A stretch of 64,000 nt of DNA from Thermithiobacillus tepidarius DSM 3134 (GCF_000423825.1 NZ_KE384096.1:62001-126000), one strand, 5' to 3'. Counted from the first letter of the stretch, positions 17,058 to 27,726 are shown. Made by a program: numbers and translations. The notes: generated by a model from the sequence alone, not told the origin.

Positions 17058-18140
17058 CTAAGCCGGCTGGAAGCGGGGCAGGATGTGGCGGGCCATGAGA
17101 CGCATGGACTCGCGCACCTTCTCCGTCGGCAACCCGCCGGCGCCCACCGCGCAGATCAGGTTGTCCACGCCGGCGCGCCGGTAGCGTTCCAGCTTGTCCG
17201 CGCATTCCGCCGGATCGCCCACCACGATCATGCCCATGCTTTCCAGCAGCGGGACGTTGATGGCGCGCTTGAGCAGGGGCTGCAAATAGCCGAGCTTCTT
17301 GTAGAAGCCGTAGCTCTCCTGGAATTTCTCCAGCACCGGCCGGGTCTGGGCCAGCAGGCGCGTGTAGTACCAAGTGAAGTGCTCCTGGGCCAGGCGGCGG
17401 GCCTCGTCGCCGTCCTCCAGGCACAGCACGCCGATGGTCATGGCGAAGCGGCTGTTCTGTCCCGGCGCCGGCGGCGCATCGCCGTGGATGTCGCGCCAGG
17501 CGCGGCGGTAGGCGGCCAGGTCCTGCTTGATGAGAAACCAGGGCTTGAAGGGGCCGGCCATGGTGCCGATGCCCTGCTGCGCCGCCCAGGTGTAGGTGTC
17601 GGGGCTGACCGCCGCGGTCCAGATGGGCGGATGCGGACGTTGCAGGGGCTTGGGCAGGACCTGCACGTCCCAGGCCTCGTAGAAGCGGCCCCGGTGGCGC
17701 AGCATCTCCTGGCTCAGGGCCTGGCGGATGAGGTCGAGGGATTCCTGCACCAGATCGCGGCTGTCGGCCATGCGGGCACCGAAGACGGCGTACTCCTGGG
17801 GGGAGAAGCCGCGGCCGACGCCGAGTTCCACCCGGCCGTGGGACAGGATGTCCAGCGCCGCCACCCGCTCGGCCACCCGCACCGGGTGATTGTAGGGCAG
17901 CACCACCACGCCATGGCCCAGGCGCAGGCGCCGGGTGCGCTGGCTGGCGGCGGCCAGGAAGGCCTCCGGCGCGCTGGAGTGGGAGTATTCGGGCATGAAG
18001 TGGTGCTCCACCAGCCACACGCCGCCGAAGCCGAGCTCGTCGGCCAGGCTCATCTCCTCCAGCGTCTCGTGGTAGACTTGGGCTTCGCTGCGTCCGGACG
18101 GCGCGGGCACGGCGAGCTCGTAAAAGAGGTCGATCTGCAT
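17058..18140 (-). CDS. LLM class flavin-dependent monooxygenase (luciferase-like)
   Basis: A 360-residue (beta/alpha)8 flavoenzyme of the bacterial-luciferase family. Diagnostic pieces are FGGVWLVEHHF, RTRRLRLGHGVVVLPYNHPVRVAERVAALDILS and GRVELGVGRGFSPQEY. It would oxidise a substrate with O2 and reduced FMN. The start is set at the ATG (MQIDLFYE); a TTG six codons upstream is in frame but neither has a strong ribosome site. First gene of a run LLM-SDR-diiron oxygenase, perhaps with SIR2. Divergent from the Rof-like gene, with 39 bases between starts. Confidence 0.87.
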   Translation of the reverse strand: MQIDLFYELAVPAPSGRSEAQVYHETLEEMSLADELGFGGVWLVEHHFMPEYSHSSAPEAFLAAASQRTRRLRLGHGVVVLPYNHPVRVAERVAALDILSHGRVELGVGRGFSPQEYAVFGARMADSRDLVQESLDLIRQALSQEMLRHRGRFYEAWDVQVLPKPLQRPHPPIWTAAVSPDTYTWAAQQGIGTMAGPFKPWFLIKQDLAAYRRAWRDIHGDAPPAPGQNSRFAMTIGVLCLEDGDEARRLAQEHFTWYYTRLLAQTRPVLEKFQESYGFYKKLGYLQPLLKRAINVPLLESMGMIVVGDPAECADKLERYRRAGVDNLICAVGAGGLPTEKVRESMRLMARHILPRFQPA

Positions 18141-18179
18141 GGATATGTCTGGTTTCAAGCGTTAAAGGGAGCACCCATC

Positions 18180-18434
18180 ATGGCGACGCAAGCCTACCGA
18201 CCCGTGCCCGGCCACGTGCTGGAGCGCATTCAAATCGCCATCCTGTGCCAGGAGCAGATGGATCTGCACTGGGAGGACGAGGCGACGGCGATGAACTATC
18301 TCCAGCGGGTGCAGCTTTTGGAGCTGACGAGTTCCGAAGCGGGAGAGTATCTGGAGGCACGGGTCCTGTCCACCGGCGAGGTGCTCCGGATTCGTCTGGA
18401 TCTCATCAAGAACCTGCCGATGCCGGTGAAATAA
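18180..18434 (+). CDS. Rof-like (Rho-binding antiterminator family) small protein
   Basis: An 84-residue protein. The order YRPVPGHVLERIQIA, then a beta-rich middle, then VLSTGEVLRIRLDLIKNL resembles the Rof/YaeO family (Y-x-P start, IRLD-I end), whose members bind Rho and reduce termination. AAGGGAG lies 8 bases before the ATG. The match is by eye and partial, so the family assignment is tentative. A 464-base gene-free stretch with four REP units follows. Confidence 0.5.
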   Translation: MATQAYRPVPGHVLERIQIAILCQEQMDLHWEDEATAMNYLQRVQLLELTSSEAGEYLEARVLSTGEVLRIRLDLIKNLPMPVK

Positions 18435-18554
18435 GGGAGTACAAAGAGGAAGCGAAGAGCAGGGCCCCCGCTGTCCCGCCCTGCGGATCCCCTGCGCGCC
18501 TCCCGGCCGCGCTGGCTCAGACAGGCGCTCCCTCGTTGCTGCCGCCATTGGCTC

Positions 18555-18620
18555 GTAGGAGCGAGCTGGCTCGCGATGGCTTCCCATCGGCATGTGGATC
18601 GCGAGCCAGCTCGCTCCTAC
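18555..18620. repeat. Paired REP elements (units 3 and 4, BIME-like)
   Basis: Two REP units in opposite orientation: GTAGGAGCGAGCTGGCTCGC then GAT (18555-18577), and its exact reverse complement at 18598-18620, with 20 bases between. The 23-bp arms could form a long hairpin in RNA. Resembles the bacterial interspersed mosaic elements of Pseudomonas and enterobacteria. Confidence 0.85.
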
Positions 18621-18761
18621 AATCCAGGGTGTCGGCCCGCCAGCGCTTGGCACGATAAGCGCCCGCGTTCCCGGACACTCTCTTCCTCGGGAGAGGGCAG
18701 GATGAAGGCCGACAGGCGGGCGCCCGGGCAGCGAGCATGGGCCGGGCTGTCGCCGCCGGCA

Positions 18762-18826
18762 GTAGGAGCGAGCTGGCTCGCGATCAGTCATGCCAGCCGC
18801 CCGCGCATCGCGGGCCAGCCCGCTCC
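18762..18826. repeat. Paired REP elements (units 5 and 6, BIME-like)
   Basis: A second inverted pair. Unit 5 (18762-18784) is identical to unit 3. Unit 6 (18807-18826) is a diverged inverse copy (ATCGCGGGCCAGCCCGCTCC). Together with units 3 and 4 they fill the gap between the Rof-like gene and mtgA; nothing else is recognised there. Confidence 0.8.
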
Positions 18827-18898
18827 CAGGTGGCGGCAGCCCGCGGAATTTGGCGCGGCACCGTGCCCGCTTGGTTTTGGCTGCGGGTCTCGCCCCGG

Positions 18899-19798
18899 CT
18901 ACTCCCCGTTCGCCGGCGCCGGATCGGCGAGCGGAAGCGGCTCATCCGGGCTTGGCAGGATTTCCGCCGGCTCGCTCGGCGTCTGGATCTCCGGCGCGGG
19001 TTCCGGCGCCGCTTCGATGAGCGGCGCTTCGATTTCCGCGGGCTTGGCCCGCTCCGCCCGCACAGCCGGCGGCGCCTTGATCAGCTTGGGCGGCGCGTCG
19101 AAGCCGGGGCCGTAGCGTTGGCCCATGCGCTTGAGAATGATGCGGGTCTTGCGCTGCAGGTGGCGGTCCTGGCGATGCTTGTCGTAGTAGCGGGGATTGG
19201 TGACCATGGCGGCCAGCTTGGCGGCCTGGGCCGGCGTCAGGCGGGCGGCGCTTTTGCCGTAATAGTGCTCGGCCGCCGCCTGGGCGCCGAAGACGCCGTC
19301 GCCCCATTCGATGACGTTCAGATAGATCTCGAAGATGCGGCGCTTGTCCAGGGTCTTTTCCAGCATCACCGTGATCACCGCCTCCTGCGCCTTGCGCCAG
19401 GGCGTGCGCTGGGTGGAGAGGAAGAGGTTCTTGGCCAGTTGCTGGGTGATGGTGCTGCCGCCGGCCACCACCTTGCCTTCGCGCCAGTTCTTTTGGGCGG
19501 CGACCCGGATGCCTTCCCAGTCGAAACCCTCGTGGCCGTAGAAGGTGGCGTCCTCGGAAACGATGAGGGCGCGCTGCAGATAGCGGGAAATCCGGGAGAT
19601 CGGCACCCATTCCTGCTGGATGCGCGCCGGCTCGCCCGCCGCCGCCATCTCCGCCTTGCGCGCCTTCATCAGGGCCGTTTCCGTGGGGTTGTGGTCCACC
19701 AGGCGCAGCACCTGCACGTAGAGCCAACCCTGATAGAGCAGCAGCGCCAGCACGGCGGCGCCGAGCAGACGCCAGAACCACCTAAAAAGGAATTTCAT
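18899..19798 (-). CDS. mtgA: Monofunctional peptidoglycan glycosyltransferase
   Basis: Polymerises lipid II into glycan strands at the periplasmic face of the inner membrane. The 299 residues open with a TM anchor (LLGAAVLALLLYQGWLYV) and carry GT51 motifs: EDATFYGHEGFDWEG with catalytic Glu82, GGSTITQQLAKNLFLS, RKAQEAVITVMLE and KRRIFEIYLNVIEWG. MtgA is normally about 230-240 residues; this one has an extra C-terminal tail (about 235-299) rich in Pro, Ala and Glu, likely disordered in the periplasm. No transpeptidase domain follows, so it is not a class A PBP fragment. Confidence 0.95.
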   Translation of the reverse strand: MKFLFRWFWRLLGAAVLALLLYQGWLYVQVLRLVDHNPTETALMKARKAEMAAAGEPARIQQEWVPISRISRYLQRALIVSEDATFYGHEGFDWEGIRVAAQKNWREGKVVAGGSTITQQLAKNLFLSTQRTPWRKAQEAVITVMLEKTLDKRRIFEIYLNVIEWGDGVFGAQAAAEHYYGKSAARLTPAQAAKLAAMVTNPRYYDKHRQDRHLQRKTRIILKRMGQRYGPGFDAPPKLIKAPPAVRAERAKPAEIEAPLIEAAPEPAPEIQTPSEPAEILPSPDEPLPLADPAPANGE

Positions 19799-19922
19799 GG
19801 GGGCGGGACTTGCTCCGGGTCCATATGCGACGAAAGTCGTATCTTCCGACGCTCGCCACTTTCGGTCAAGGCGAAGGAAAGATATGCTTTAACTTGTATT
19901 TAAAATTCATGGAATGCCGATC

Positions 19923-20648
19923 ATGTCCAGTGAAGCTTCGTCTTCACCCCCGCCATCCTCCCGCTTTGCCCGCATTTCCTGGCGTCAATGGGTGATGCTG
20001 CTCACCCTGGTGCTGCTGGCCCTGGGGCTCGGGCCGTTGCTGGACTACACGCCCCTGGGGCAGGTCGTTTCGCTGCAGTACCTGCAGTCCCTGCGCGCCA
20101 CCTGGGGCGACGTGCCGATCGCCTGGCTGCTCTATCTGCTCCTCGCCTGGCTGGGCGCCGTCTTCGGCTTTCCCTTCATCCTGCTGACCGCCATCGCCGG
20201 CATGGTCTTCGGAGCGCTGCTTGGCACCGTGCTGGCCTTGCTGGCCGGCATGCTGGCCGCGCTGGCGGGCTACAAGCTGGGCGAGCTGCTGGGGCAGGAT
20301 CTGGTCATGCGCCTGCTGGCCCGGCGCTACAATTACTTGCGCGTCTGGCTGGGCGAGCACGCCCTCATGGCCGTGCTGTCCATGCGCGTGGTGGTGCCCT
20401 TTGCCGCCGCCAACCTGATCGCCGGCGCCATGCGCATCCCGCGGCCCTGGTACTTCCTGGGCACCCTGCTGGGCCTGCTGCCCTGGGTGGTGTCCATCGC
20501 CGTGGTTTCGGCCGACGTCGCCACGCCCTATGGCCTGGGTTGGCGCGTGACCCTGGTCGGCGTCGCCCTGCTGGCCCTGGGCATCACGGTCCGCTACCTG
20601 CAACGCCGCCTGCGCCGGCAGTTCAGGACACTTTCACGGCCAGGATGA
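19923..20648 (+). CDS. TVP38/TMEM64 (VTT-domain) membrane protein
   Basis: A 241-residue inner-membrane protein of the DedA/VTT superfamily. The hydrophobic core runs from about 25 to 230. It has the re-entrant motif region FGFPFILLTAIAGMVFG and the paired segment VVPFAAANLIAGAMRI, typical of TVP38-like proteins. Relatives move or scramble lipids and support membrane homeostasis. Start: the ATG at 19923 has GGA 9 bases upstream; the one at 19914 has none. Its last 26 bases overlap the 3' end of the convergent permease gene. Confidence 0.83.
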   Translation: MSSEASSSPPPSSRFARISWRQWVMLLTLVLLALGLGPLLDYTPLGQVVSLQYLQSLRATWGDVPIAWLLYLLLAWLGAVFGFPFILLTAIAGMVFGALLGTVLALLAGMLAALAGYKLGELLGQDLVMRLLARRYNYLRVWLGEHALMAVLSMRVVVPFAAANLIAGAMRIPRPWYFLGTLLGLLPWVVSIAVVSADVATPYGLGWRVTLVGVALLALGITVRYLQRRLRRQFRTLSRPG

Positions 20649-22593
20649 TCATCTGCAGGCCCTGCAGGTGCAGGCGCCGCTGCAGCGCCTCGGCGGTGTG
20701 GTTGTGCAGCAGGCGGGTCAGCCAGTTGTCCTGGGCGAAGACCAGCTTGCCGGCGAAGAACACGCTGTTGGGAAAGCGTTTTTCCACGATCTCCCGACAG
20801 AGCCGGTCCAGGGCGGCCACCGGATCGGTGCCGCAGGCCGAGAAGGCGGTGGCCGCCAGGCCATGCTGGTGGCAGAAATCCACGTAACGCTGCAGGTTGG
20901 CTTCCAGGTTGTCGCGAAAATCCCGGATGTCGGCGCCGCGCAGGGTGGCGATGTCCACCTCGCCGACGCTGACGAAAACGAAGTTTTTGTACTGGTTGGG
21001 GAAGAGCCTCAGCACCCAGAGCAGGGCATGGACGCCGAGTCCCTGGAACTTGTTGGACACCAGAATGACGGCGGTGGGCGCCTCGGGCTGCAGCGGAGGC
21101 GGCGGACTGGCTTCGGGCAAGGGCGGGTTGTCGAGCACTTGGTCCAATGACCGGAGCTTTTCCCGAACCGCCAGGTAGTGCTTGCGGATTTTGAGGCCGA
21201 TGAAGACCACGCCGCTGGTGATGAGCACGGTGACCCAGCCGCCCTCGCCGAATTTCTCCACCACCGTCACCAGCAGGATGCCGACCGTCACCAGGAGACC
21301 CAAAAAGGCCAGCGCGAAGCGGCGCGCCCAGGCGGGCTCGGCGTCGCGGTTGCGCCACCAGTAGAGGCACAGCCCCAGCAGCGACAGCGAAAAGGTCAGA
21401 AACACGTTGATGCTGTAGAGCACCACCAGGATGTCCACCTTGCCGGCGGTCCCGACCAGGATGGCCAGCGCGGCGGCGCCCATGAGCAGGACGCCGTTCT
21501 TGGTCACCAGTTGCTCGGAGAGCTGGGAAAACTGGTGCGGCACCCAGGAATCGAGCGCCATGTTGGCCAGCACCGCCGGGCCGGCGAGAAAGCCCGTGTT
21601 GGCCGCCACGAAGAGCAGGCCGCCTTCGAGCAGCAACGCCGCCGTCAGCAGGGTGTCGCCGCCCCAGGGCAGCTCGCCGACGATGGCGCGGAAGGTGACG
21701 GCATTCAGGGTCTGGCCGCTGGCCGGGCGCGCATCCCAGAGCAGGTACAGGAGGATGATGCCGCCGGCGGTGAGGGCCAGCGAAACGGCCATGTACATCA
21801 TGGTCCACTTGCCCGTGCGGATGCGCGGCTCGGCCAGCATGGTCACGCTGTTGGACACCGCTTCCAGGCCGGTGTAGGTGCCGCCGCCCAGGGAGTAGGC
21901 ACGCAGGAAGAGGGCGATGACGAAGAGGGTGCTCACTTCCTGGCTCAGCAGGCGGGTTTCGCTCAGGGTTGCGGGGATGAGGGCGGGCAGGCGTTCCGCG
22001 TGCAGGCCGATGCCGTAGACGATGAGAAAGGCATGGGTGAGCACGAAGCCCATGAAGATGGGCAGGAGCACCTTGATGGATTCCTTCATGCCGCGCAGGT
22101 TCAGCAGGATCAGCAAGAGGATCAGAACTGCCTCCACCTCCACCTTGAGATGCAGGAAGATGCCCGGCAAGAGGCTGAAGAGGGCGTCGATGCCGCTGGC
22201 GACGGAGATGGCGATGGTCAGGACGTAGTCCACCACCAGGGCCGCGCCCGAGGCGAGTCCGGCGTGCGCGCCGAGGAGCTTGGTGGCCACCCGGTAGCCG
22301 CCGCCGCCCGAGGGGAAAAGCTCGATGACCTGGCTGTAGGCCAGTGAAATGATGAAGACGGTCAGCGCCGTCGCGACCGCCAGATAGAGCCCGAGATGGG
22401 TGTGATGGCCGAGCGCCTTGAAGGCTTCCTCGGGACCGTAGGCGGAGGAGGACAGGCCATCGGCGCCCAGGCCGACCCAGGCCAGGAAGGCAACCAGGGC
22501 CATGTGCTGGCGGGTTTCCGGAGAGAACGGATCGCGGGCGGCGCCCAGGATTTTATGTTTCCACCGTTGCCAGGCGTTGCTGTCCGTGGCCAT
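20623..22593 (-). CDS. APC-superfamily permease, KimA-like (putative K+ importer)
   Basis: A 656-residue integral membrane protein with about 12 TM segments (about 40-500) and a cytoplasmic C-terminal domain (about 530-656). The wording GLSSSAYGPEEAF, YSQVIELFPSGGGGYRVATKLLG, VDYVLTIAISVASGIDA, LGGGTYTGLEAVSN and AANTGFLAGPAVLANMALD closely follows Bacillus KimA, a high-affinity potassium importer controlled by c-di-AMP; other relatives are listed as amino-acid permeases. Start at ATG 22593 with AAGGA 6 bases upstream; the frame extends upstream without support. Divergent from acn. Confidence 0.85.
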   Translation of the reverse strand: MATDSNAWQRWKHKILGAARDPFSPETRQHMALVAFLAWVGLGADGLSSSAYGPEEAFKALGHHTHLGLYLAVATALTVFIISLAYSQVIELFPSGGGGYRVATKLLGAHAGLASGAALVVDYVLTIAISVASGIDALFSLLPGIFLHLKVEVEAVLILLLILLNLRGMKESIKVLLPIFMGFVLTHAFLIVYGIGLHAERLPALIPATLSETRLLSQEVSTLFVIALFLRAYSLGGGTYTGLEAVSNSVTMLAEPRIRTGKWTMMYMAVSLALTAGGIILLYLLWDARPASGQTLNAVTFRAIVGELPWGGDTLLTAALLLEGGLLFVAANTGFLAGPAVLANMALDSWVPHQFSQLSEQLVTKNGVLLMGAAALAILVGTAGKVDILVVLYSINVFLTFSLSLLGLCLYWWRNRDAEPAWARRFALAFLGLLVTVGILLVTVVEKFGEGGWVTVLITSGVVFIGLKIRKHYLAVREKLRSLDQVLDNPPLPEASPPPPLQPEAPTAVILVSNKFQGLGVHALLWVLRLFPNQYKNFVFVSVGEVDIATLRGADIRDFRDNLEANLQRYVDFCHQHGLAATAFSACGTDPVAALDRLCREIVEKRFPNSVFFAGKLVFAQDNWLTRLLHNHTAEALQRRLHLQGLQMIILAVKVS

Positions 22594-22797
22594 GTGTTTC
22601 CTTGTTTCCGCTTTTGCAGGAATTTTTTCTGGTGTGCGTAGCATAAGCCGTTGGCCGGGAAAAGAAAGAGGCATGTTGCGCCACCGGCGCGAAAGGCACC
22701 GACCGGGCCGCACCACTTGGCTTACGCGGCCGGTTTTGCGAAACTTGGGAGATTCGTCCGCGCAGGATGCCTTGGTTTGTCATTCGGGAGTCGAGTC

Positions 22798-24735
22798 ATG
22801 GGTTTGAACGTTACGCAAAAAATCATTCAGGCGCATTTGGTGGATGGGGAGATGAAGGCGGGCAGCCCGATCAGCATCCGCATCGATCAGACCTTGACCC
22901 AGGACGCCACCGGCACCATGGCCTACCTCCAGTTCGAGGCGCTGGGCCTGGATCGCGTGAAGACCGAGCTGTCCGTGTCCTACGTGGACCACAACATGCT
23001 GCAGGCCGGCTTCGAGAACGCCGACGACCACCGCTTCCTGCAGTCGGTGGCCGCCCGCTACGGCATCCACTTCTCCCGGCCCGGCAACGGCATCTGCCAT
23101 CAGGTGCACCTGGAACGCTTCTCGCGGCCGGGCAAGACGCTGCTCGGTTCCGACTCCCACACGCCCACCAGCGGCGGCGCGGGCATGCTGGCCATCGGCG
23201 CCGGCGGCCTGGACATCGCGCTGGCCATGGGCGGCCTGCCCTTCAACCTGGCCATGCCCTACGTGGTCGGCGTGAAGCTCACCGGCAGCCTGCAGCCCTT
23301 CGTCAGCGCCAAGGACATCATCCTCGAGGTGCTGCGCCGCAAGACGGTGAAAGGCGGCGTGGGCAAGGTCTTCGAGTACTTCGGTCCCGGCATCCGCAGC
23401 CTCGACACGCCGGCCCGCTCCACCATCACCAACATGGGCGCGGAGCTGGGCGCCACCACCAGCGTCTTCCCCTCCGACGACATCACCCGGGCCTACCTGC
23501 AGGCCCAGGGCCGGGCGCAGGACTGGTCCGAGCTGCTGCCGGACGCCGACGCCCAGTACGACGAGGTGCTCGAGATCAACCTGGATGAGCTGGAGCCGCT
23601 GATCGCCTGTCCGCACAGCCCGGACAACGTCAAGACCGTGCGCGAGGTGGCCGGCACGCCGGTGGCCCAGGTGGCCATCGGCTCCTGCACCAACTCCTCT
23701 TATACCGACCTCATGACGGTGGCGGCCATGCTGCGCGGCCGCTCGGTGGCGGCAGGGGTGAGCCTGGGCGTGTCGCCCGGCTCCCGCCAGGTGATGGAGA
23801 TGATCACCCGCGACGGCGGCATGCTCGACCTCATCGGCGCCGGTTCCCGCCTGCTGGAGTCCGCCTGCGGTCCCTGCATCGGCATGGGCTTCGCGCCGCC
23901 CTCCGGCGGCGTGTCGGTCCGTTCCTTCAACCGCAATTTCCCCGGCCGTTCCGGCACCAAGAACGCCGGCGTCTACCTGGCCAGTCCCGAGACCTGCGCG
24001 GCGGCGGCGCTGACCGGCGTCATCACCGACCCGCGCGACCTGGGCATCCCGGTGCCGCAGGTGAAGCTGCCCGAGAAGTACCTGGTGGACGACCGCATGG
24101 TCATCCCGCCGCTGCCCGCCGATGCCGCGCGCGCGGTGGAGATCGTGCGCGGCCCGAACATCGCCAAGCTGCCCCAGGGCCAGCCGGCGCCCGAGGTGCT
24201 GTCCGGGCCGGTGCTGCTCAAGGTGGGCGACAACATCACCACCGACCACATCATGCCCGCCGGCGCCAAGGTGCTGCCGCTGCGCTCCAATCTGCCGGCC
24301 ATTTCGCAGTTCACTTTCAGCGCCATCGACGAGTCCTTCCCGGCGCGCGCGCAGGAGCTGGGCGGCGGCTTCGTGGTCGGCGGCCACAACTACGGCCAGG
24401 GCTCCAGCCGCGAGCACGCGGCCCTGGCGCCCATGTACCTGGGGGTCAAGGCGGTGCTGGTGAAGTCCTTCGCCCGCATCCACCTGGCCAACCTCATCAA
24501 CTTCGGCATTCTGCCCATCACCTTCGTCGACGAGGCGGACTACGAGCGGGTGGAGCAGGGCGATCAGTTGGCGGTGGACATCCGCAATCTCACCGTGGGC
24601 GGCAGCCTGGTGGTGGTCAACCAGAGCAGGAACCTGGAGATCAAAGTGGCCGCCCAGATCGCCAGCCAGCGCGACCTGGAGCTGATCCGCTCCGGCGGCG
24701 CCCTGGCCTGGGCCAGCCAGCGCATGAGCGCCTAA
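22798..24735 (+). CDS. acn: Aconitate hydratase (compact form)
   Basis: Interconverts citrate and isocitrate with a [4Fe-4S] cluster. The 645-residue length fits the compact mitochondrial/Aquifex-like aconitases, not the roughly 890-residue AcnA or AcnB. Cluster ligands are Cys297 (IGSCTNSS), Cys357 and Cys360 (ACGPCIGMG). Substrate-binding stretches [13 protein letters not shown] and [12 protein letters not shown] (swivel domain, about 500-600) are present. Start at ATG 22798 with GGGAG about 8 bases upstream; a longer in-frame extension is not credible. It leads the block acn-icd-sucC-(small gene)-sucD. A strong hairpin separates it from icd. Confidence 0.95.
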   Translation: MGLNVTQKIIQAHLVDGEMKAGSPISIRIDQTLTQDATGTMAYLQFEALGLDRVKTELSVSYVDHNMLQAGFENADDHRFLQSVAARYGIHFSRPGNGICHQVHLERFSRPGKTLLGSDSHTPTSGGAGMLAIGAGGLDIALAMGGLPFNLAMPYVVGVKLTGSLQPFVSAKDIILEVLRRKTVKGGVGKVFEYFGPGIRSLDTPARSTITNMGAELGATTSVFPSDDITRAYLQAQGRAQDWSELLPDADAQYDEVLEINLDELEPLIACPHSPDNVKTVREVAGTPVAQVAIGSCTNSSYTDLMTVAAMLRGRSVAAGVSLGVSPGSRQVMEMITRDGGMLDLIGAGSRLLESACGPCIGMGFAPPSGGVSVRSFNRNFPGRSGTKNAGVYLASPETCAAAALTGVITDPRDLGIPVPQVKLPEKYLVDDRMVIPPLPADAARAVEIVRGPNIAKLPQGQPAPEVLSGPVLLKVGDNITTDHIMPAGAKVLPLRSNLPAISQFTFSAIDESFPARAQELGGGFVVGGHNYGQGSSREHAALAPMYLGVKAVLVKSFARIHLANLINFGILPITFVDEADYERVEQGDQLAVDIRNLTVGGSLVVVNQSRNLEIKVAAQIASQRDLELIRSGGALAWASQRMSA

Positions 24736-24752
24736 GCACTTCAGCGGTATCG

Positions 24753-24780
24753 GCGGCGCGGCCGAAGCAGGCCGCGCCGC
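24753..24780 (+). terminator. Intercistronic hairpin between acn and icd
   Basis: A perfect 11-bp G/C stem (GCGGCGCGGCC / GGCCGCGCCGC) with a six-base loop, 17 bases after the acn stop and just ahead of the icd ribosome site. No T run follows, so it may partly terminate, protect the acn mRNA end, or tune expression of the downstream genes. Confidence 0.45.
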
Positions 24781-24803
24781 GGCAACAAAGGAGAACATGC
24801 CAG

Positions 24804-26099
<1,296 letters not shown>

Positions 26100-26172
26100 G
26101 CACCGGGGGCCGGGCTTGCCGGCCTGACCGCCTGATCCCGACCGCTCACCTTACCGCTCAGGGCTCGCTGAC

Positions 26173-27342
26173 ATGTACTTGCACGAATACCAGGCCAAGC
26201 GCCTGCTGAACGACTACGGCATTCCCACGCCGCCCGGCTTCCCGGCCTTTTCCGTCAAGGAAGCGCTCAACATGGCGCGCGAGCTGGGCGGCAACCGTTG
26301 GGTGGTCAAGGCCCAGGTGCACGCGGGCGGGCGCGGCAAGGCGGGCGGCGTGAAGCTCGTCGACTCCATCGCCGCCGTGGAGCAGACCGCCCAGGCGCTG
26401 CTCGGCAAGCGGCTCGTCACCCCGCAGACCGGAGCGGCGGGCAAGCCGGTTTCCGCCCTGCTCATTGAGGCGCCCAGCGAGATCCAGCGCGAGCTGTACC
26501 TGGGCGCGGTGGTGGACCGCGCCCGTGCACGCATCGTCTTCATGGGCGCCGCCGAGGGCGGCATGGAGATCGAGGAGCTGGCGGCCCGGGATGCCAACGC
26601 CATCCGGCGCGTCGTGGTCGATCCCATCGTCGGCCTGCAGCCCTTCCAGGCGCGGCAGATGGCTTTCGCCCTGGGGCTCAAGGGCGAACAGGTGAGCCAG
26701 CTCACCCGCATCATGCAGGGCCTGGCCCGGCTGGTCTGCCAGAAGGACGCGCTGCTCGTCGAGATCAACCCCCTGATCGTGACCGGACAGGGCAGCCTGC
26801 TGGCCCTGGACGCCAAGATCACCCTAGACGACAACGCGCTCTTCCGCCATCCCGAGACGGACAGCCTGCGCGATCCCTCCCAGGAGGACCCGCGCGAGCT
26901 CACCGCTCGCCAGTTCGGCCTCAACTACATCTCGCTCGGCGGCAACATCGGCTGCATGGTCAACGGCGCGGGCCTGGCCATGGCCACCATGGATCTGATC
27001 AAGCTGCACGGCGGCGAGCCCGCCAACTTCCTGGACGTGGGCGGCGGCGCCACCGCCGACAAGGTGGCGCAGGCCTTCAAGCTGATCCTCTCGGACGAGC
27101 GGGTGCGCGCCATCCTGGTGAACATCTTCGGCGGCATCATGCGCTGCGACGTCATCGCCGAAGGCATCATCAGCGCCGTCAAGGAAGTGGGGCTGGAGCT
27201 GCCGGTGGTGGTGCGCCTGGAGGGCACCAACGTGGAGCTCGGCAAGCAGATGCTGGCCCAGAGCGGGCTCAAGCTCATCGCCGCCGAGGGACTGACCGAC
27301 GCGGCCGTCAAGGCGGTCGCCGCCGCCCAGGGGAGGCTCTGA
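26173..27342 (+). CDS. sucC: Succinyl-CoA synthetase beta subunit
   Basis: The nucleotide-binding subunit of succinyl-CoA ligase, 389 residues. It has an ATP-grasp fold opening with MYLHEYQAK and [13 protein letters not shown], and the C-terminal CoA-ligase part LDVGGGA and [15 protein letters not shown]. It works with SucD as an alpha2beta2 complex. No sucAB genes are upstream, so in this block it probably serves succinyl-CoA supply in a branched TCA pathway. Its TGA overlaps the ATG of the next small gene (ATGA-type overlap), indicating coupled translation. Confidence 0.96.
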   Translation: MYLHEYQAKRLLNDYGIPTPPGFPAFSVKEALNMARELGGNRWVVKAQVHAGGRGKAGGVKLVDSIAAVEQTAQALLGKRLVTPQTGAAGKPVSALLIEAPSEIQRELYLGAVVDRARARIVFMGAAEGGMEIEELAARDANAIRRVVVDPIVGLQPFQARQMAFALGLKGEQVSQLTRIMQGLARLVCQKDALLVEINPLIVTGQGSLLALDAKITLDDNALFRHPETDSLRDPSQEDPRELTARQFGLNYISLGGNIGCMVNGAGLAMATMDLIKLHGGEPANFLDVGGGATADKVAQAFKLILSDERVRAILVNIFGGIMRCDVIAEGIISAVKEVGLELPVVVRLEGTNVELGKQMLAQSGLKLIAAEGLTDAAVKAVAAAQGRL

Positions 27343-27683
27343 TGGCCATCAACTTCGCCGCCGTGCAGGGCGTGCTGAAACTGCTCAAGGAAGCGGGGCC
27401 GCTCGTCAACGAACTCAAGAACGCCTACGCCAAGCGCGGGGCCAGCGAGGAGGAGGCGCAGACCGCCGCCGAACTCACCGTGGTGCTGGAGCAGCTCCTG
27501 GAAAAGAAGCTGGAGGACGTGCCGCGCCAGCGCGCCCTGGACAACCTGCGCATGGAGCTGCTGCGCGAGCTGTCCATGCTGCGGGCCCGCGCGCCCGAGC
27601 GCGCGCCGCTGCTGCCCTGGGTGCTGCTGGGCACCAATCTCGTCACCATCGTTCTTCTGATCGTGGTGCTGGTCCGCCTGTGA
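27342..27683 (+). CDS. Unknown tail-anchored helical protein inserted between sucC and sucD
   Basis: I do not recognise this 113-residue protein. Residues 1-85 are helical and charged, with heptad-like Leu spacing (LTVVLEQLLEKKLEDV, LRMELLRELSMLRAR). Residues 90-112 are one hydrophobic segment (LPWVLLGTNLVTIVLLIVVL) at the very end, so it should be tail-anchored with the coiled part in the cytoplasm. The start overlaps the sucC stop and sucD begins 43 bases after it, so it is made with succinyl-CoA synthetase. Base and codon use match its neighbours. A membrane tether or assembly factor is a guess. Confidence 0.8.
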   Translation: MAINFAAVQGVLKLLKEAGPLVNELKNAYAKRGASEEEAQTAAELTVVLEQLLEKKLEDVPRQRALDNLRMELLRELSMLRARAPERAPLLPWVLLGTNLVTIVLLIVVLVRL

Positions 27684-27726
27684 GCCGCGGCCGGCACCCT
27701 GATCGCCGTTTCCATGAAGGTCGCGC

